A stretch of DNA of 64,000 nt from Clostridiales bacterium (GTDB lineage: Bacteria; Bacillota; Clostridia; Oscillospirales; Oscillospiraceae), in the NCBI GenBank assembly GCA_004556345.1, contig SFHQ01000004.1:1-64000 (forward strand), given 5' to 3'. A program made the translations under genes and the position numbers. The notes beneath the pieces are model-generated. The model worked only from the letters and a program-made list of their open reading frames with translations, was not told the DNA's origin and searched no databases. Below are positions 49,227 through 56,867 of the stretch, piece after piece; within the stretch, counting starts at the first letter, position 1; every line of letters begins with the position of its first letter.

Positions 49227-50772
49227 GGCCGCGCCCCTCTTCCTTGTGGGTCGTCATCAGGAAGCCCACTTCTTCTTTTGTGATCGTGCGGCCGTCCACG
49301 ATGCCGCTGACTTTGCCGCCGCAGAGGACCAGGATGCGGTCACACAGCTCCAGTAAGACGTCCAGGTCCTCGCCGACGTAGATGACGGCCACGCCCTTCT
49401 CTTTCTGCTCGTTGAGCAGGCGGTAGATGGTGTAGGAGGAGTGGATGTCCAGGCCGCGGACGGGATAGGCCGCCATGAGAACGGCGGGGCCGGAGGCGAT
49501 CTCCCGGCCCACCAGGACCTTCTGGACGTTGCCGCCGGAGAGCTTGCGCACGGGGGTGTTGATGCTGGGGGTCACGACCTCCAGCTTTTCTTTGATCTCC
49601 TGGGCCAGGGTGCGGGGGGGCTTGGCGTCGGTGAAGAAGCCGTTGCCCTTGTCATAGCTTTTCAGCATCATGTTCCCCGTCATGCCCATGGAGCCGACGA
49701 GGCCCATGCCCAGCCGGTCCTCCGGCACGAAGGCCAGGGAGATGCCCAGGTTGCGAATGGCCAGGGGGGACTTGCCCACCAGGTTTTCGGCCTGCTCGTC
49801 GTGGCGGTTGTGGTAAATGATCTCGCCGTGGGAGACGGGATACAGGCCCGCGATGGCCTCACACAGCTCCCGCTGGCCGCTGCCGGCGATGCCGGCAATG
49901 CCGAGAATTTCCCCGCTTCGAGCGGCGAAGCTCACGTCGTCCAGGACTTTTACGCCCTGGCCGTCGAGACAGGTCAGCCCCTTGACCTCCAGGCGGTCCT
50001 GCGGGTCCTTGGGTTCGGGGCGGTCGATGTTCAGGGTGACGGCGTGGCCGACCATCATGTCGGTCAGCTGCTGGGGGCTGGTCTGGCTGGTGTTCACCGT
50101 GGCGATAAACTGGCCCTTGCGCAGCACGGAGACCCGGTCGGAAATGGCCATGACCTCGTTGAGCTTGTGGGTGATGATGACGATGGACTTCCCGTCGGCC
50201 CGCATGTTCCGCAGCACGGAGAAGAGCTTCTCCGTCTCCTGGGGGGTCAGCACGGCGGTGGGCTCGTCCAGGATGAGAATATCCGCGCCCCGGTAGAGGA
50301 CCTTGATGATCTCCACCGTCTGCTTCTCGGAGACGGCCATGTCGTAGATCTTCTTGTCCGGGTCTAAATCGAAGCCGTACTTGCTGCTGATGTCCCGGAT
50401 CTGCTGGGAGATGGCTTTCCGGTCGAACTTGCCCTTGTCCTTCAGGCCCAGCACGATGTTCTCCGCAGCGGAGAACACATCGACCAGCTTAAAGTGCTGG
50501 TGGATCATGCCGATATGCAGGGCGAAGGAGTCCTTCGGGGAGCGGATGGAGACTTCCTTGCCGTCCACCAGGATCTGTCCGCTGTCGGGGAAGTAGATGC
50601 CCGCCAGCATGTTCATGAGTGTGGTCTTGCCGCTGCCGTTTTCGCCCAGCAGGGAGAGGATCTCGCCCTTGCGGATGTCCAGGCTCACGTGGTCGTTGGC
50701 CACGACCTTGCCAAAGGTCTTGGTCACGTCCCGCAGCTCTACGGCGTTGACCGGTCGGTTCGTTGGTTGCAA
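49219..50772 (-). CDS. BMP-type (nucleoside) ABC transporter ATP-binding protein, two-domain
   Basis: About 517 aa with two ABC domains in tandem. The first has Walker A GENGSGKTT, MAVSEKQTVEI in place of the usual LSGGQ signature, and Walker B ILILDEPTAVL. The second has the GIAGSGQREL loop in place of Walker A, and LSGGNVQKVLVGRE, as in sugar and nucleoside two-domain ATPases (RbsA/YufO type). Start is uncertain: GTG 50781 lies within the SD-like GAGGTG, which is six bases before TTG 50772, so TTG is chosen. It powers the two downstream permeases. Confidence 0.9.
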   Translation of the reverse strand: MQPTNRPVNAVELRDVTKTFGKVVANDHVSLDIRKGEILSLLGENGSGKTTLMNMLAGIYFPDSGQILVDGKEVSIRSPKDSFALHIGMIHQHFKLVDVFSAAENIVLGLKDKGKFDRKAISQQIRDISSKYGFDLDPDKKIYDMAVSEKQTVEIIKVLYRGADILILDEPTAVLTPQETEKLFSVLRNMRADGKSIVIITHKLNEVMAISDRVSVLRKGQFIATVNTSQTSPQQLTDMMVGHAVTLNIDRPEPKDPQDRLEVKGLTCLDGQGVKVLDDVSFAARSGEILGIAGIAGSGQRELCEAIAGLYPVSHGEIIYHNRHDEQAENLVGKSPLAIRNLGISLAFVPEDRLGMGLVGSMGMTGNMMLKSYDKGNGFFTDAKPPRTLAQEIKEKLEVVTPSINTPVRKLSGGNVQKVLVGREIASGPAVLMAAYPVRGLDIHSSYTIYRLLNEQKEKGVAVIYVGEDLDVLLELCDRILVLCGGKVSGIVDGRTITKEEVGFLMTTHKEEGRGHD

Positions 50773-50898
50773 CGCTTGCACCTCAGCTTTCTCTGTTCTC
50801 TCTTTGGTTTGCCGGTTACAGGTCAGCCGTCATCCTCTGACGGCTCGCCTCTGACAGGCAAGCGCAGGCTTGATCCAGATAAAAAGTCACCGGGGAAT

Positions 50899-50936
50899 CA
50901 AAGCACACCCTCGCCGGGAGGCAAGGGTGCGCTTTG
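50899..50936 (-). other. Hairpin between the substrate-binding-protein and ATPase genes
   Basis: CAAAGCaCACCCT / AGGGTGcGCTTTG with a 12-nt loop and no T-run. It sits just after the binding-protein stop codon. Such hairpins commonly protect the 3' end of the binding-protein mRNA, so that more of it is made than of the ATPase and permeases. Confidence 0.55.
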
Positions 50937-50951
50937 TTGGTTCCGGAAAGA

Positions 50952-52127
50952 TCAGGACAGAACGGTGACGCCGTCCACGATGTAGGTGAAGGTGGGAGAA
51001 GAGCCCTTCTCGTTTTCCTTGTAGTACTCACCCTCAGCCAGGTTCAGCTCGTTGCCGTCGGCGTCCTTGCCGTGCAGGGGGCCGGCAAAGACCTGAACGG
51101 AGCCGTCAGCCAGGCCGGCAGCGGCCTTCTCGATGGCTTCCTTGGTGCCGTCGGCGATGATGGCATCGTTGAAGGGGGACAGGTAGCAAGCGCCCTCGGC
51201 GTAGCTGCCGCACCAATCCTGGTCAATGGCCTCGCCGTCGATCAGGCACTTGAGCGCGTACTCATAGTAAGCGCCCCAGTTGACGCGGGCGGAGACCAGA
51301 GCGGCGTCGGGTGCCACGGAGATCATGTCGTCGTTGTAGCCCACGGCGAAGACACCGTTGCTCTGGGCGGTGGTGGCGGGGGCGGAGGTGTCGGAGTGCT
51401 GGGAGATGACATCGCAGCCCTGGTCGATCAGAGCCTGGGCGTTGGTGGCTTCCTTGGTGGCGTCGGACCACTCGTTGGTGTAGTTGACGAGCATGGTCAC
51501 GTCGGGGTTGACGCTCTTGGCGCCCAGATAGAAGGCGGTGTAGCCGGAGATGACCTCGGCGAAGGGCTTGGCAGCCACATAGCCCAGCTTGTTGGTCTCG
51601 GTCTTCAGACCGGCAGCGATACCGGCCAGGTAACGGGCCTCGAAGATCTTAGCGAAGTAGTTGTGGGTGTTGTCCAGGGTGTCGGTCGCGCCCTGGTAGC
51701 CGGTGGCGTGGCAGAACTGCACGTCGGGGTGGTCGGGAGCGGCCTCCTCCATGTACTGCTCGTGGCCGAAGGAGTCGGCGAAGATGGCGTTGCAGCCGGC
51801 GTCGAGCAGCTCGTTGATGGCGTCGGCGCAGGTGGAGTCCTCGGTGATGTTGGCCTTCACGACGACCTGGGAGTCATAGTCCATGCCGTTCTTCTGGCAG
51901 GCCTCTCTCATGCCGTCGATGTGGTTCTTGTTGTAGGCATCGGCAGCCTCACCGACCAGGATCAGGCCGACCTTCAGCTTGTCGGCAGCGATGCCGGTGG
52001 TAGCAGCGGTGTCGCTGCTGCTGTCGGCGGTGGTGTCAGCATCGGTGCTGGTGTCGCCGCCGCCGCAGGCGGTCAGGCCCAGGGCCAGAGCACCGGCCAT
52101 GAGCAGAGCAAGAATACGCTTTTTCAT
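50952..52127 (-). CDS. BMP-family substrate-binding lipoprotein
   Basis: A 391-aa lipoprotein: signal MKKRILALLMAGALALGLTAC with lipobox LTAC (Cys21), an acidic Thr/Ser/Asp linker (25-45), then the BMP/PnrA/Med-like periplasmic-binding fold (LKVGLILVGEAADAYNKNHIDG). Homologues bind purine nucleosides. AGGAGG precedes ATG 52127. It is the first transporter gene, 124 bp after xpt, and a hairpin separates it from the ATPase gene. Confidence 0.92.
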   Translation of the reverse strand: MKKRILALLMAGALALGLTACGGGDTSTDADTTADSSSDTAATTGIAADKLKVGLILVGEAADAYNKNHIDGMREACQKNGMDYDSQVVVKANITEDSTCADAINELLDAGCNAIFADSFGHEQYMEEAAPDHPDVQFCHATGYQGATDTLDNTHNYFAKIFEARYLAGIAAGLKTETNKLGYVAAKPFAEVISGYTAFYLGAKSVNPDVTMLVNYTNEWSDATKEATNAQALIDQGCDVISQHSDTSAPATTAQSNGVFAVGYNDDMISVAPDAALVSARVNWGAYYEYALKCLIDGEAIDQDWCGSYAEGACYLSPFNDAIIADGTKEAIEKAAAGLADGSVQVFAGPLHGKDADGNELNLAEGEYYKENEKGSSPTFTYIVDGVTVLS

Positions 52128-52251
52128 TTGTGTTCCTCCTAAATGACATACTTTTTCAAAACGGCGGGATCGGGTTTGGACCCGGCCGGAATGAATGGGA
52201 CAAGCGGTCGGCCTGCATGACCGGCCCGGAGCAGGGCAGCAAAGACCCGGC

Positions 52252-52836
52252 TCAGTCGCAGAAAACGACCCCGGTCTCCTCGCTCATGCTGGCGATGCGG
52301 GCCAGAGACTCGACCCGGATGCCCTGGCCGCGGATGCGCTCGCCGCCGGGCTGGAAGGCCTTTTCAATGACGATACCTGCGCCCACGACCTCGGCTCCGG
52401 CCTGGTGGACGATGTCGATGAGGGCGTTCAGGGCGCTGCCGTTGGCCAGGAAATCGTCGATGAGCAGCACCCGCTCGCCGGGGTGCAGGAACTCTTTGGA
52501 CACGAAGATATTATAGGGACGCTTGCTCTGGGTGAAGGACTCGACCTGGCTGATGTACACGTCCCCGGCGATGTTCTTGGTTTTGTTTTTCTTGGCAAAG
52601 ACCACGGGGGGGTTGCCAAAGGCAGGGGCGGCCAGGCAAGCAATGCCAATGCCCGAAGCCTCGATGGTCAGGATCCGGTCCACGGGACATCCCTCGAACC
52701 GCTGCCGGAACGCCTGGCCGATGGCCTGGAGAAACGGCACATCCATCTGGTGGTTCAGGAAGCTGTCGACCTTCAATACCTCGTTGCTGCCCCGTACTTT
52801 TCCGTCCCGCAGGATCCGCTGCTTTAACTCTTCCAC
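52252..52836 (-). CDS. xpt: Xanthine phosphoribosyltransferase
   Basis: A 194-aa purine salvage enzyme converting xanthine and PRPP to XMP. It has LKVDSFLNHQMD near the N-terminus, EASGIGIACLAA, and the PRPP-binding motif VLLIDDFLANGSAL. The family normally starts with M(E/N)xLKxRI. Here VEELKQRIL begins with GTG at 52836, with GAAGGGG nine bases upstream, so the in-frame ATG at 52881 (no SD) is rejected. No guanine riboswitch precedes it. It lies upstream of the nucleoside-type transporter and is probably cotranscribed. Confidence 0.9.
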   Translation of the reverse strand: MEELKQRILRDGKVRGSNEVLKVDSFLNHQMDVPFLQAIGQAFRQRFEGCPVDRILTIEASGIGIACLAAPAFGNPPVVFAKKNKTKNIAGDVYISQVESFTQSKRPYNIFVSKEFLHPGERVLLIDDFLANGSALNALIDIVHQAGAEVVGAGIVIEKAFQPGGERIRGQGIRVESLARIASMSEETGVVFCD

Positions 52837-52913
52837 AAAAGAACGCCCCTTCCACTGCAATTTTTGAATGGATTTATCCATAATTCGGCCCGCTTCGGCT
52901 CTATAATACATCT

Positions 52914-52942
52914 ATTCTACTGTATCCCACCCACTCTGGCAA
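52914..52942 (-). promoter_or_regulatory. xpt-transporter promoter
   Basis: Minus strand: TTGCCA (52937-52942), 17-bp spacer, TAGAAT (52914-52919). The leader of about 70 nt contains an ATGGATaaATCCAT inverted repeat. The gap to the divergent CoA-transferase gene otherwise holds its promoter and GC-rich leader hairpins. Confidence 0.6.
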
Positions 52943-53069
52943 GATGGGAAGTCCGCCAAAAAAACAACGGAAAAGCAGGAAAAATTTCATCGTTTTTCAG
53001 CGCTTTTTACAGAGCCGAATTTTGAGGCTAAAAATGCAAGAAGAATGTGTAGAAAATGCAAGTTTTCGC

Positions 53070-53097
53070 TTGACATTTTTCCGCAACCTGATAAACT
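53070..53097 (+). promoter_or_regulatory. Promoter of the CoA-transferase gene
   Basis: -35 TTGACA (53070-53075), 16-bp spacer, -10 TAAACT (53092-53097). The leader of about 110 nt can form a hairpin from CGCCCC (about 53114) to GGGGCG (about 53149). Confidence 0.7.
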
Positions 53098-53214
53098 GTA
53101 CTCGACTGTTTACGCCCCGCTTCCCTGCTTTGCCGGGGGCCGGGGCGCTCATCGGGGGCTTTTCCCTCCGGGAGTTTTATTTTTATTCTTTTTATTGGAA
53201 AAGGAGATCGTAGA

Positions 53215-54555
53215 ATGGATTTTCAGGCACTGTACAAGAGCAAGCTGACCACCGCTGCCGAGGCCGTGAAGCTGGTCAAGTCCGGCGACTGGGTGGACTA
53301 CACCTGGTGCACCAACCACCCCATTGAGCTGGACAAGGCTCTGGCTGCTCGTCAGAACGAGCTGGAGGACGTGAAGGTCCGCGGCGGCGTGACCATGTGG
53401 ATGCCCGAGATCGCCAAGGCAGACGACGCCGGCGACCACTTCGCATGGCATTCCTGGCACTGCTCCGGCATCGACCGTAAGATCATGAGCAAGGGCATGG
53501 GCTGGTTCTCTCCCATGCGTTACTCCGAGCTGCCCCGCTTCTACCGTGAGAACCTGGACCCCGTGGACGTGGTGATGATGCAGGTCCCCCCCATGGACGA
53601 GCACGGCAACTTCTCCCTGTCCCTGGCTCCCTCTCACCTGTATGATATGTGCGCCCGCGCCAAGCACATCATCGTTGAGATCAACGAGAACCTGCCCGTT
53701 GTCTACGGCCTGAACAAGACCGAGGTCAACATTGCCGACGTGACCTATGTCGTCGAGGGCAACAACCCCGCCATCCCTGAGCTGGGCTCCGTGCCTCCCA
53801 CCGACGTGGACCGCACCGTGGCAAACCTGATCGTGCCTGAGATCCCCAACGGCGCCTGCCTGCAGCTGGGCATCGGCGGCATGCCCAACACCGTCGGCGC
53901 TCTAATCGCTGAGTCCGACCTGAAGGACCTGGGCGTTCACACCGAGATGTACGTCGACGCCTTCGTGGACATCGCCAAGGCCGGCAAGATCAACGGCAAG
54001 AACAAGACCCTGGACTATGGCCGTCAGGTCTTCGCTTTCGCTGCTGGTACCAAGAAGCTGTATGACTACGTGAACAAGAACCCCGACGTCATGGGCGCTC
54101 CTGTTGACTACACCAACGACGTGCACGTCATCTCCCAGCTGGATAAGTTCATCTCCATCAACAACATCGTCGACCTGGACCTGTTCGGCCAGGTGAACGC
54201 CGAGTCTGCCGGCATCAAGCACATCTCCGGCACCGGCGGTCAGCTGGACTTCGTCATGGGCGCTTACCTGTCCAAGGGCGGTAAGTCCTTCATCTGCCTG
54301 TCCTCCGCCATGAAGGGCAAGGACGGCCAGCTGAAGTCCCGTATCGTCCCCACCCTGACCAACGGCTCCATCTGCACCGACCCCCGTTCCACCATCCAGT
54401 ACCTGGTCACCGAGTACGGCATGATCAACCTGAAGGGTCTGAACACCTGGCAGCGTGCCGAGCAGATCATCTCCATCGCACATCCCCAGTTCCGCGACGA
54501 GCTGATCAAGGACGCAGAGAAGATGGGCATCTGGAGAAAGTCCAACAAGCGGTAA
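53215..54555 (+). CDS. Butyryl-CoA:acetate CoA-transferase-like protein
   Basis: A 446-aa acetyl-CoA hydrolase/transferase family protein. MDFQALYKSKLTTAAEAVKLVKSGDWVDY is close to the start of butyryl-CoA:acetate CoA-transferases of butyrate-producing gut clostridia. GIGGMPNTVGALI is the CoA-binding loop, and the catalytic Glu is likely in GVHTEMYVDAF. ISGTGGQLDFVMGA follows as usual. It would release butyrate and regenerate acetyl-CoA, the last step after hbd and crt. A 4-hydroxybutyrate CoA-transferase is the main alternative. AAAGGAGA precedes the ATG. Codon use (GCT, CGT, GGT) suggests high expression. Confidence 0.85.
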   Translation: MDFQALYKSKLTTAAEAVKLVKSGDWVDYTWCTNHPIELDKALAARQNELEDVKVRGGVTMWMPEIAKADDAGDHFAWHSWHCSGIDRKIMSKGMGWFSPMRYSELPRFYRENLDPVDVVMMQVPPMDEHGNFSLSLAPSHLYDMCARAKHIIVEINENLPVVYGLNKTEVNIADVTYVVEGNNPAIPELGSVPPTDVDRTVANLIVPEIPNGACLQLGIGGMPNTVGALIAESDLKDLGVHTEMYVDAFVDIAKAGKINGKNKTLDYGRQVFAFAAGTKKLYDYVNKNPDVMGAPVDYTNDVHVISQLDKFISINNIVDLDLFGQVNAESAGIKHISGTGGQLDFVMGAYLSKGGKSFICLSSAMKGKDGQLKSRIVPTLTNGSICTDPRSTIQYLVTEYGMINLKGLNTWQRAEQIISIAHPQFRDELIKDAEKMGIWRKSNKR

Positions 54556-54591
54556 TTGCGCTTCCGCTTCTACTTGATATCCACTTGACTT

Positions 54592-54630
54592 GCAAAGCCG
54601 ACCCCCGGAGTTTTCAGGGGTCGGCTTTGC
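54592..54630 (+). terminator. Hairpin after the CoA-transferase gene
   Basis: Perfect 14-bp inverted repeat GCAAAGCCGACCCC / GGGGTCGGCTTTGC with an 11-nt loop. No T-run follows. Confidence 0.55.
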
Positions 54631-54632
54631 TC

Positions 54633-54954
54633 ATGGTGGCCGCAAGAGGCGGCGGATTTGATTGGGGGTTCTGCGAGGTACGATGTTGCCTTAGTACACG
54701 ACCGATTCCGTGCGGTAAGTTGCCCTCATCCGACCCGGGCTGACGCCCGGCCCACCTTCCCCCTCGGGGAAGGCTCTGTTTACGTGGTACAACTTTGAAA
54801 GGTGATACCACTCGAAAAAGCCTTCCCCTGGGGGGAAGGTGGCTGCGAAGCAGACGAATGAGGGTTACCTACCGCAATAGAGCCGTAGTGTACTAAGGCA
54901 GAATGGCCAGATGCGGAACCACTAATTTAATCCGCTGCCTCCGGCGGCCATCAT
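54633..54954. repeat. 322-bp imperfect palindrome, MITE-like intergenic element
   Basis: The two halves are imperfect reverse complements along their whole length. Matching pairs include ATGGTGGCCGC with the right end CCGGCGGCCATCAT, TTGCCTTAGTACAC (54686-54699) with GTGTACTAAGGCA (54888-54900), CCTCATCCG with CGAATGAGG, and CCACCTTCCCCC..GGGGAAGGC with GCCTTCCCCTGGGGGGAAGGTGG. At the centre GTGGTA (54784-54789) pairs with TACCAC (54806-54811). Each half has its own smaller hairpin (CCGGGCtgacGCCCGG; CTGCgaaGCAG). No open frame of note. It fills most of the 492-bp gap between the CoA-transferase and noc. It is probably a non-autonomous mobile or decayed insertion element. Confidence 0.75.
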
Positions 54955-55047
54955 TCATAAAAATATTTCCCCCTCGACGCCGTTCCCAAGAAAAGGTCTT
55001 CCAGAAAATGGTAAACTCTTGGTGTTCCCAGAAAGGAGGCCAGAGAA

Positions 55048-55872
55048 ATGCCGGTACTATATCGCCGTGGACTGCTGGAAAGCACGCGGGTGACCATGAT
55101 CGCCCCGGAGTACATCTCCCCCAACCCCGACCAGCCCCGTCGTTACTTTGATCCCGATGGGCTGAGCGAGTTGGCGGACAGCATCCGCGCCCACGGGATC
55201 TTACAGCCCCTGTCCGTCCGGCGGAAGGGCGGCGGACGCTATGAACTCATCGCCGGAGAGCGGCGGCTGCGGGCGGCCATGATCTGTGGCCTGGAGCAGG
55301 TCCCCTGCTTGGTGCTGGAGGTTTCCAGGGAGAGCTCCTGTCTGCTCTCCCTGATCGAAAACCTTCAGCGGCGGGACCTGGACTTCTGGGAGGAGGCCAA
55401 GGCGCTGGAGCGCCTGACAACGGTGTACGGCCTGTCTCAGGAGGAAGCCGCGGCGAAGGTGGGCAAATCCCAGTCCGCCGTGGCCAACAAGCTGCGGCTG
55501 CTCCGCCTGCCCCAGGACGTGCTGTCGCTGCTCCGGAAAAACGGGTTTACGGAGCGCCACGCCCGCGCCCTGCTCCGCCTGCCCACCGCCGAGGCCCAGC
55601 AGGAGGCCGCCGCCCTGCTGGTCCAGGAGGGCTGGACCGTCGCCCGCACCGAGCGCTACGTCGAGGAGGTCTTGCAGACCGAAGCGCCCAAGGAGAAGAA
55701 GAACCGCCGTCCCCTGCTCATCCGGGACATCCGCTTCTTCCTGAATTCCTTGGACCACAGCCTGGCCGTGATGCGTTCGGCGGGGGTGGACGCCAAATGC
55801 CACCGGGCCGAGGAGGGCGAAGACCTCCTGCTCACCATACGGATCCCGCGAGCCCGACCGCCTGCCGGTTGA
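55048..55872 (+). CDS. noc: ParB-like nucleoid occlusion protein Noc
   Basis: A 274-aa ParB/Noc paralogue. The ParB N-domain has ISPNPDQPRRYFD and the CTP-binding motifs GGGRYELIAGERRLRAA and ENLQRRDLDFWEEA. The HTH stretch YGLSQEEAAAKVGKSQSAVANKLRLL follows. In Firmicutes the noc gene lies next to soj-spo0J, and Noc blocks division over the chromosome. AAAGGAGG precedes ATG 55048. Its transcript ends in a hairpin that contains a parS site. It could also be described simply as a second ParB. Confidence 0.82.
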   Translation: MPVLYRRGLLESTRVTMIAPEYISPNPDQPRRYFDPDGLSELADSIRAHGILQPLSVRRKGGGRYELIAGERRLRAAMICGLEQVPCLVLEVSRESSCLLSLIENLQRRDLDFWEEAKALERLTTVYGLSQEEAAAKVGKSQSAVANKLRLLRLPQDVLSLLRKNGFTERHARALLRLPTAEAQQEAAALLVQEGWTVARTERYVEEVLQTEAPKEKKNRRPLLIRDIRFFLNSLDHSLAVMRSAGVDAKCHRAEEGEDLLLTIRIPRARPPAG

Positions 55873-55912
55873 AGTCCGCGTTTGAATCCATGATCCTTTC
55901 TCTTCTTTTTGG

Positions 55913-55943
55913 CCGGATGTTTCACGTGAAACATCCGGTCCTT
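55913..55943 (+). terminator. noc terminator with embedded parS
   Basis: CCGGATGTTTCACGTGAAACATCCGG, a 26-bp perfect palindrome (55913-55938), followed by TCCTTTTT. The centre is a perfect parS (55918-55933), so the same DNA probably terminates noc and binds ParB. Confidence 0.7.
55918..55933. other. parS: parS site 1
   Basis: TGTTTCACGTGAAACA, a perfect 16-bp parS palindrome recognised by Spo0J/ParB, between noc and parA. Confidence 0.93.
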
Positions 55944-55963
55944 TTTCTGCGTTTCCAAGTTTT

Positions 55964-55979
55964 TGTTTCACGTGAAACA
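55964..55979. other. parS: parS site 2
   Basis: A second perfect TGTTTCACGTGAAACA 46 bp after the first, upstream of the parA promoter. Confidence 0.93.
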
Positions 55980-56026
55980 TGCCGAGATTTGAGGGACAAA
56001 GCCTGTGACTTTCCCTGGGAAATCCC

Positions 56027-56055
56027 TTGCAAGCGTGCCATAGATGGGGTATAAT
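56027..56055 (+). promoter_or_regulatory. parA-parB promoter
   Basis: -35 TTGCAA (56027-56032), 17-bp spacer, -10 TATAAT (56050-56055). A TTTCCC-T-GGGAAA palindrome (56010-56022) lies just upstream. Confidence 0.7.
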
Positions 56056-56086
56056 CTTTACATTCCATTGAAAAGGAGGCCCCACC

Positions 56087-56863
56087 ATGGCAAAAACCAT
56101 CGCCTTTGTCAACCAAAAAGGCGGCGTGGGCAAGACCACCAGCTGCGTGAGCCTGGGTTCCTGTCTCCAGGCCGCCGGGGCCAGGGTGCTGGTCTGTGAC
56201 TTCGACCCCCAGGGCAACGCCACCTCCGGGTTTGGCGTGGACAAGGGGGCGGTGTTCCCCACCATCTACGACGTGCTCATCAACGGTGCGTCCGTGGAGA
56301 AGGCCATCGTCCACACGAAATACGCCGATGTGCTGCCCGCCAACAAGGCCCTGGCCGGGGCGTCGGTGGAGCTGATCGGCATGGATCGGCGGGAATATTT
56401 GTTAAAAGAGGCTCTGGGCAAAGTGGCCGGCAACTATGATTTCGTGCTCATCGACTGCCCCCCTTCCCTGGAGCTGCTGACCTTAAATTGTCTGTGTGCG
56501 GCGGACACGGTGCTGGTGCCGGTCCAGTGTGAATACTATGCCCTGGAAGGGCTGAGCGACCTGCTCTCGACCGTTCGTGTGGTCAAGCGCCGCCTGAATC
56601 CGGGCATTGAGCTGGAGGGCTTGCTGCTGACCATGTACGACGGCCGCACCAACCTCTCCATGCAGGTGGCGGAGGAGGTCAAGCGCCACTTCCCCGGCAA
56701 AGTTTTTGCCACGGTCATTCCCCGGAATGTCCGCCTGTCCGAGGCCCCCAGCCACGGCAAACCGGTGAACTATTACGACGGGTCCTCCCGCGGGTCCGTG
56801 GCCTACAAACAGCTGACAGAGGAGATCTTAGAGCGCAACCCTCTGCCGAGAAAGGAAGGGTGA
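56087..56863 (+). CDS. parA: Chromosome-partitioning ATPase ParA (Soj)
   Basis: A 258-aa deviant-Walker ATPase: NQKGGVGKTT (Walker A with signature Lys) near residue 9, DFDPQGNAT and LIDCPPSLELLTLNCL (Walker B). Length and sequence are those of chromosomal Soj. It acts with Spo0J/ParB and parS in origin segregation and in regulating DnaA. AAAGGAGG precedes the ATG. parB follows after four bases. Confidence 0.95.
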   Translation: MAKTIAFVNQKGGVGKTTSCVSLGSCLQAAGARVLVCDFDPQGNATSGFGVDKGAVFPTIYDVLINGASVEKAIVHTKYADVLPANKALAGASVELIGMDRREYLLKEALGKVAGNYDFVLIDCPPSLELLTLNCLCAADTVLVPVQCEYYALEGLSDLLSTVRVVKRRLNPGIELEGLLLTMYDGRTNLSMQVAEEVKRHFPGKVFATVIPRNVRLSEAPSHGKPVNYYDGSSRGSVAYKQLTEEILERNPLPRKEG

Positions 56864-56867
56864 TCCC

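Noticed and set aside
52837..52920. Purine riboswitch before xpt
   Set aside because: The conserved aptamer loops are absent in the short leader.
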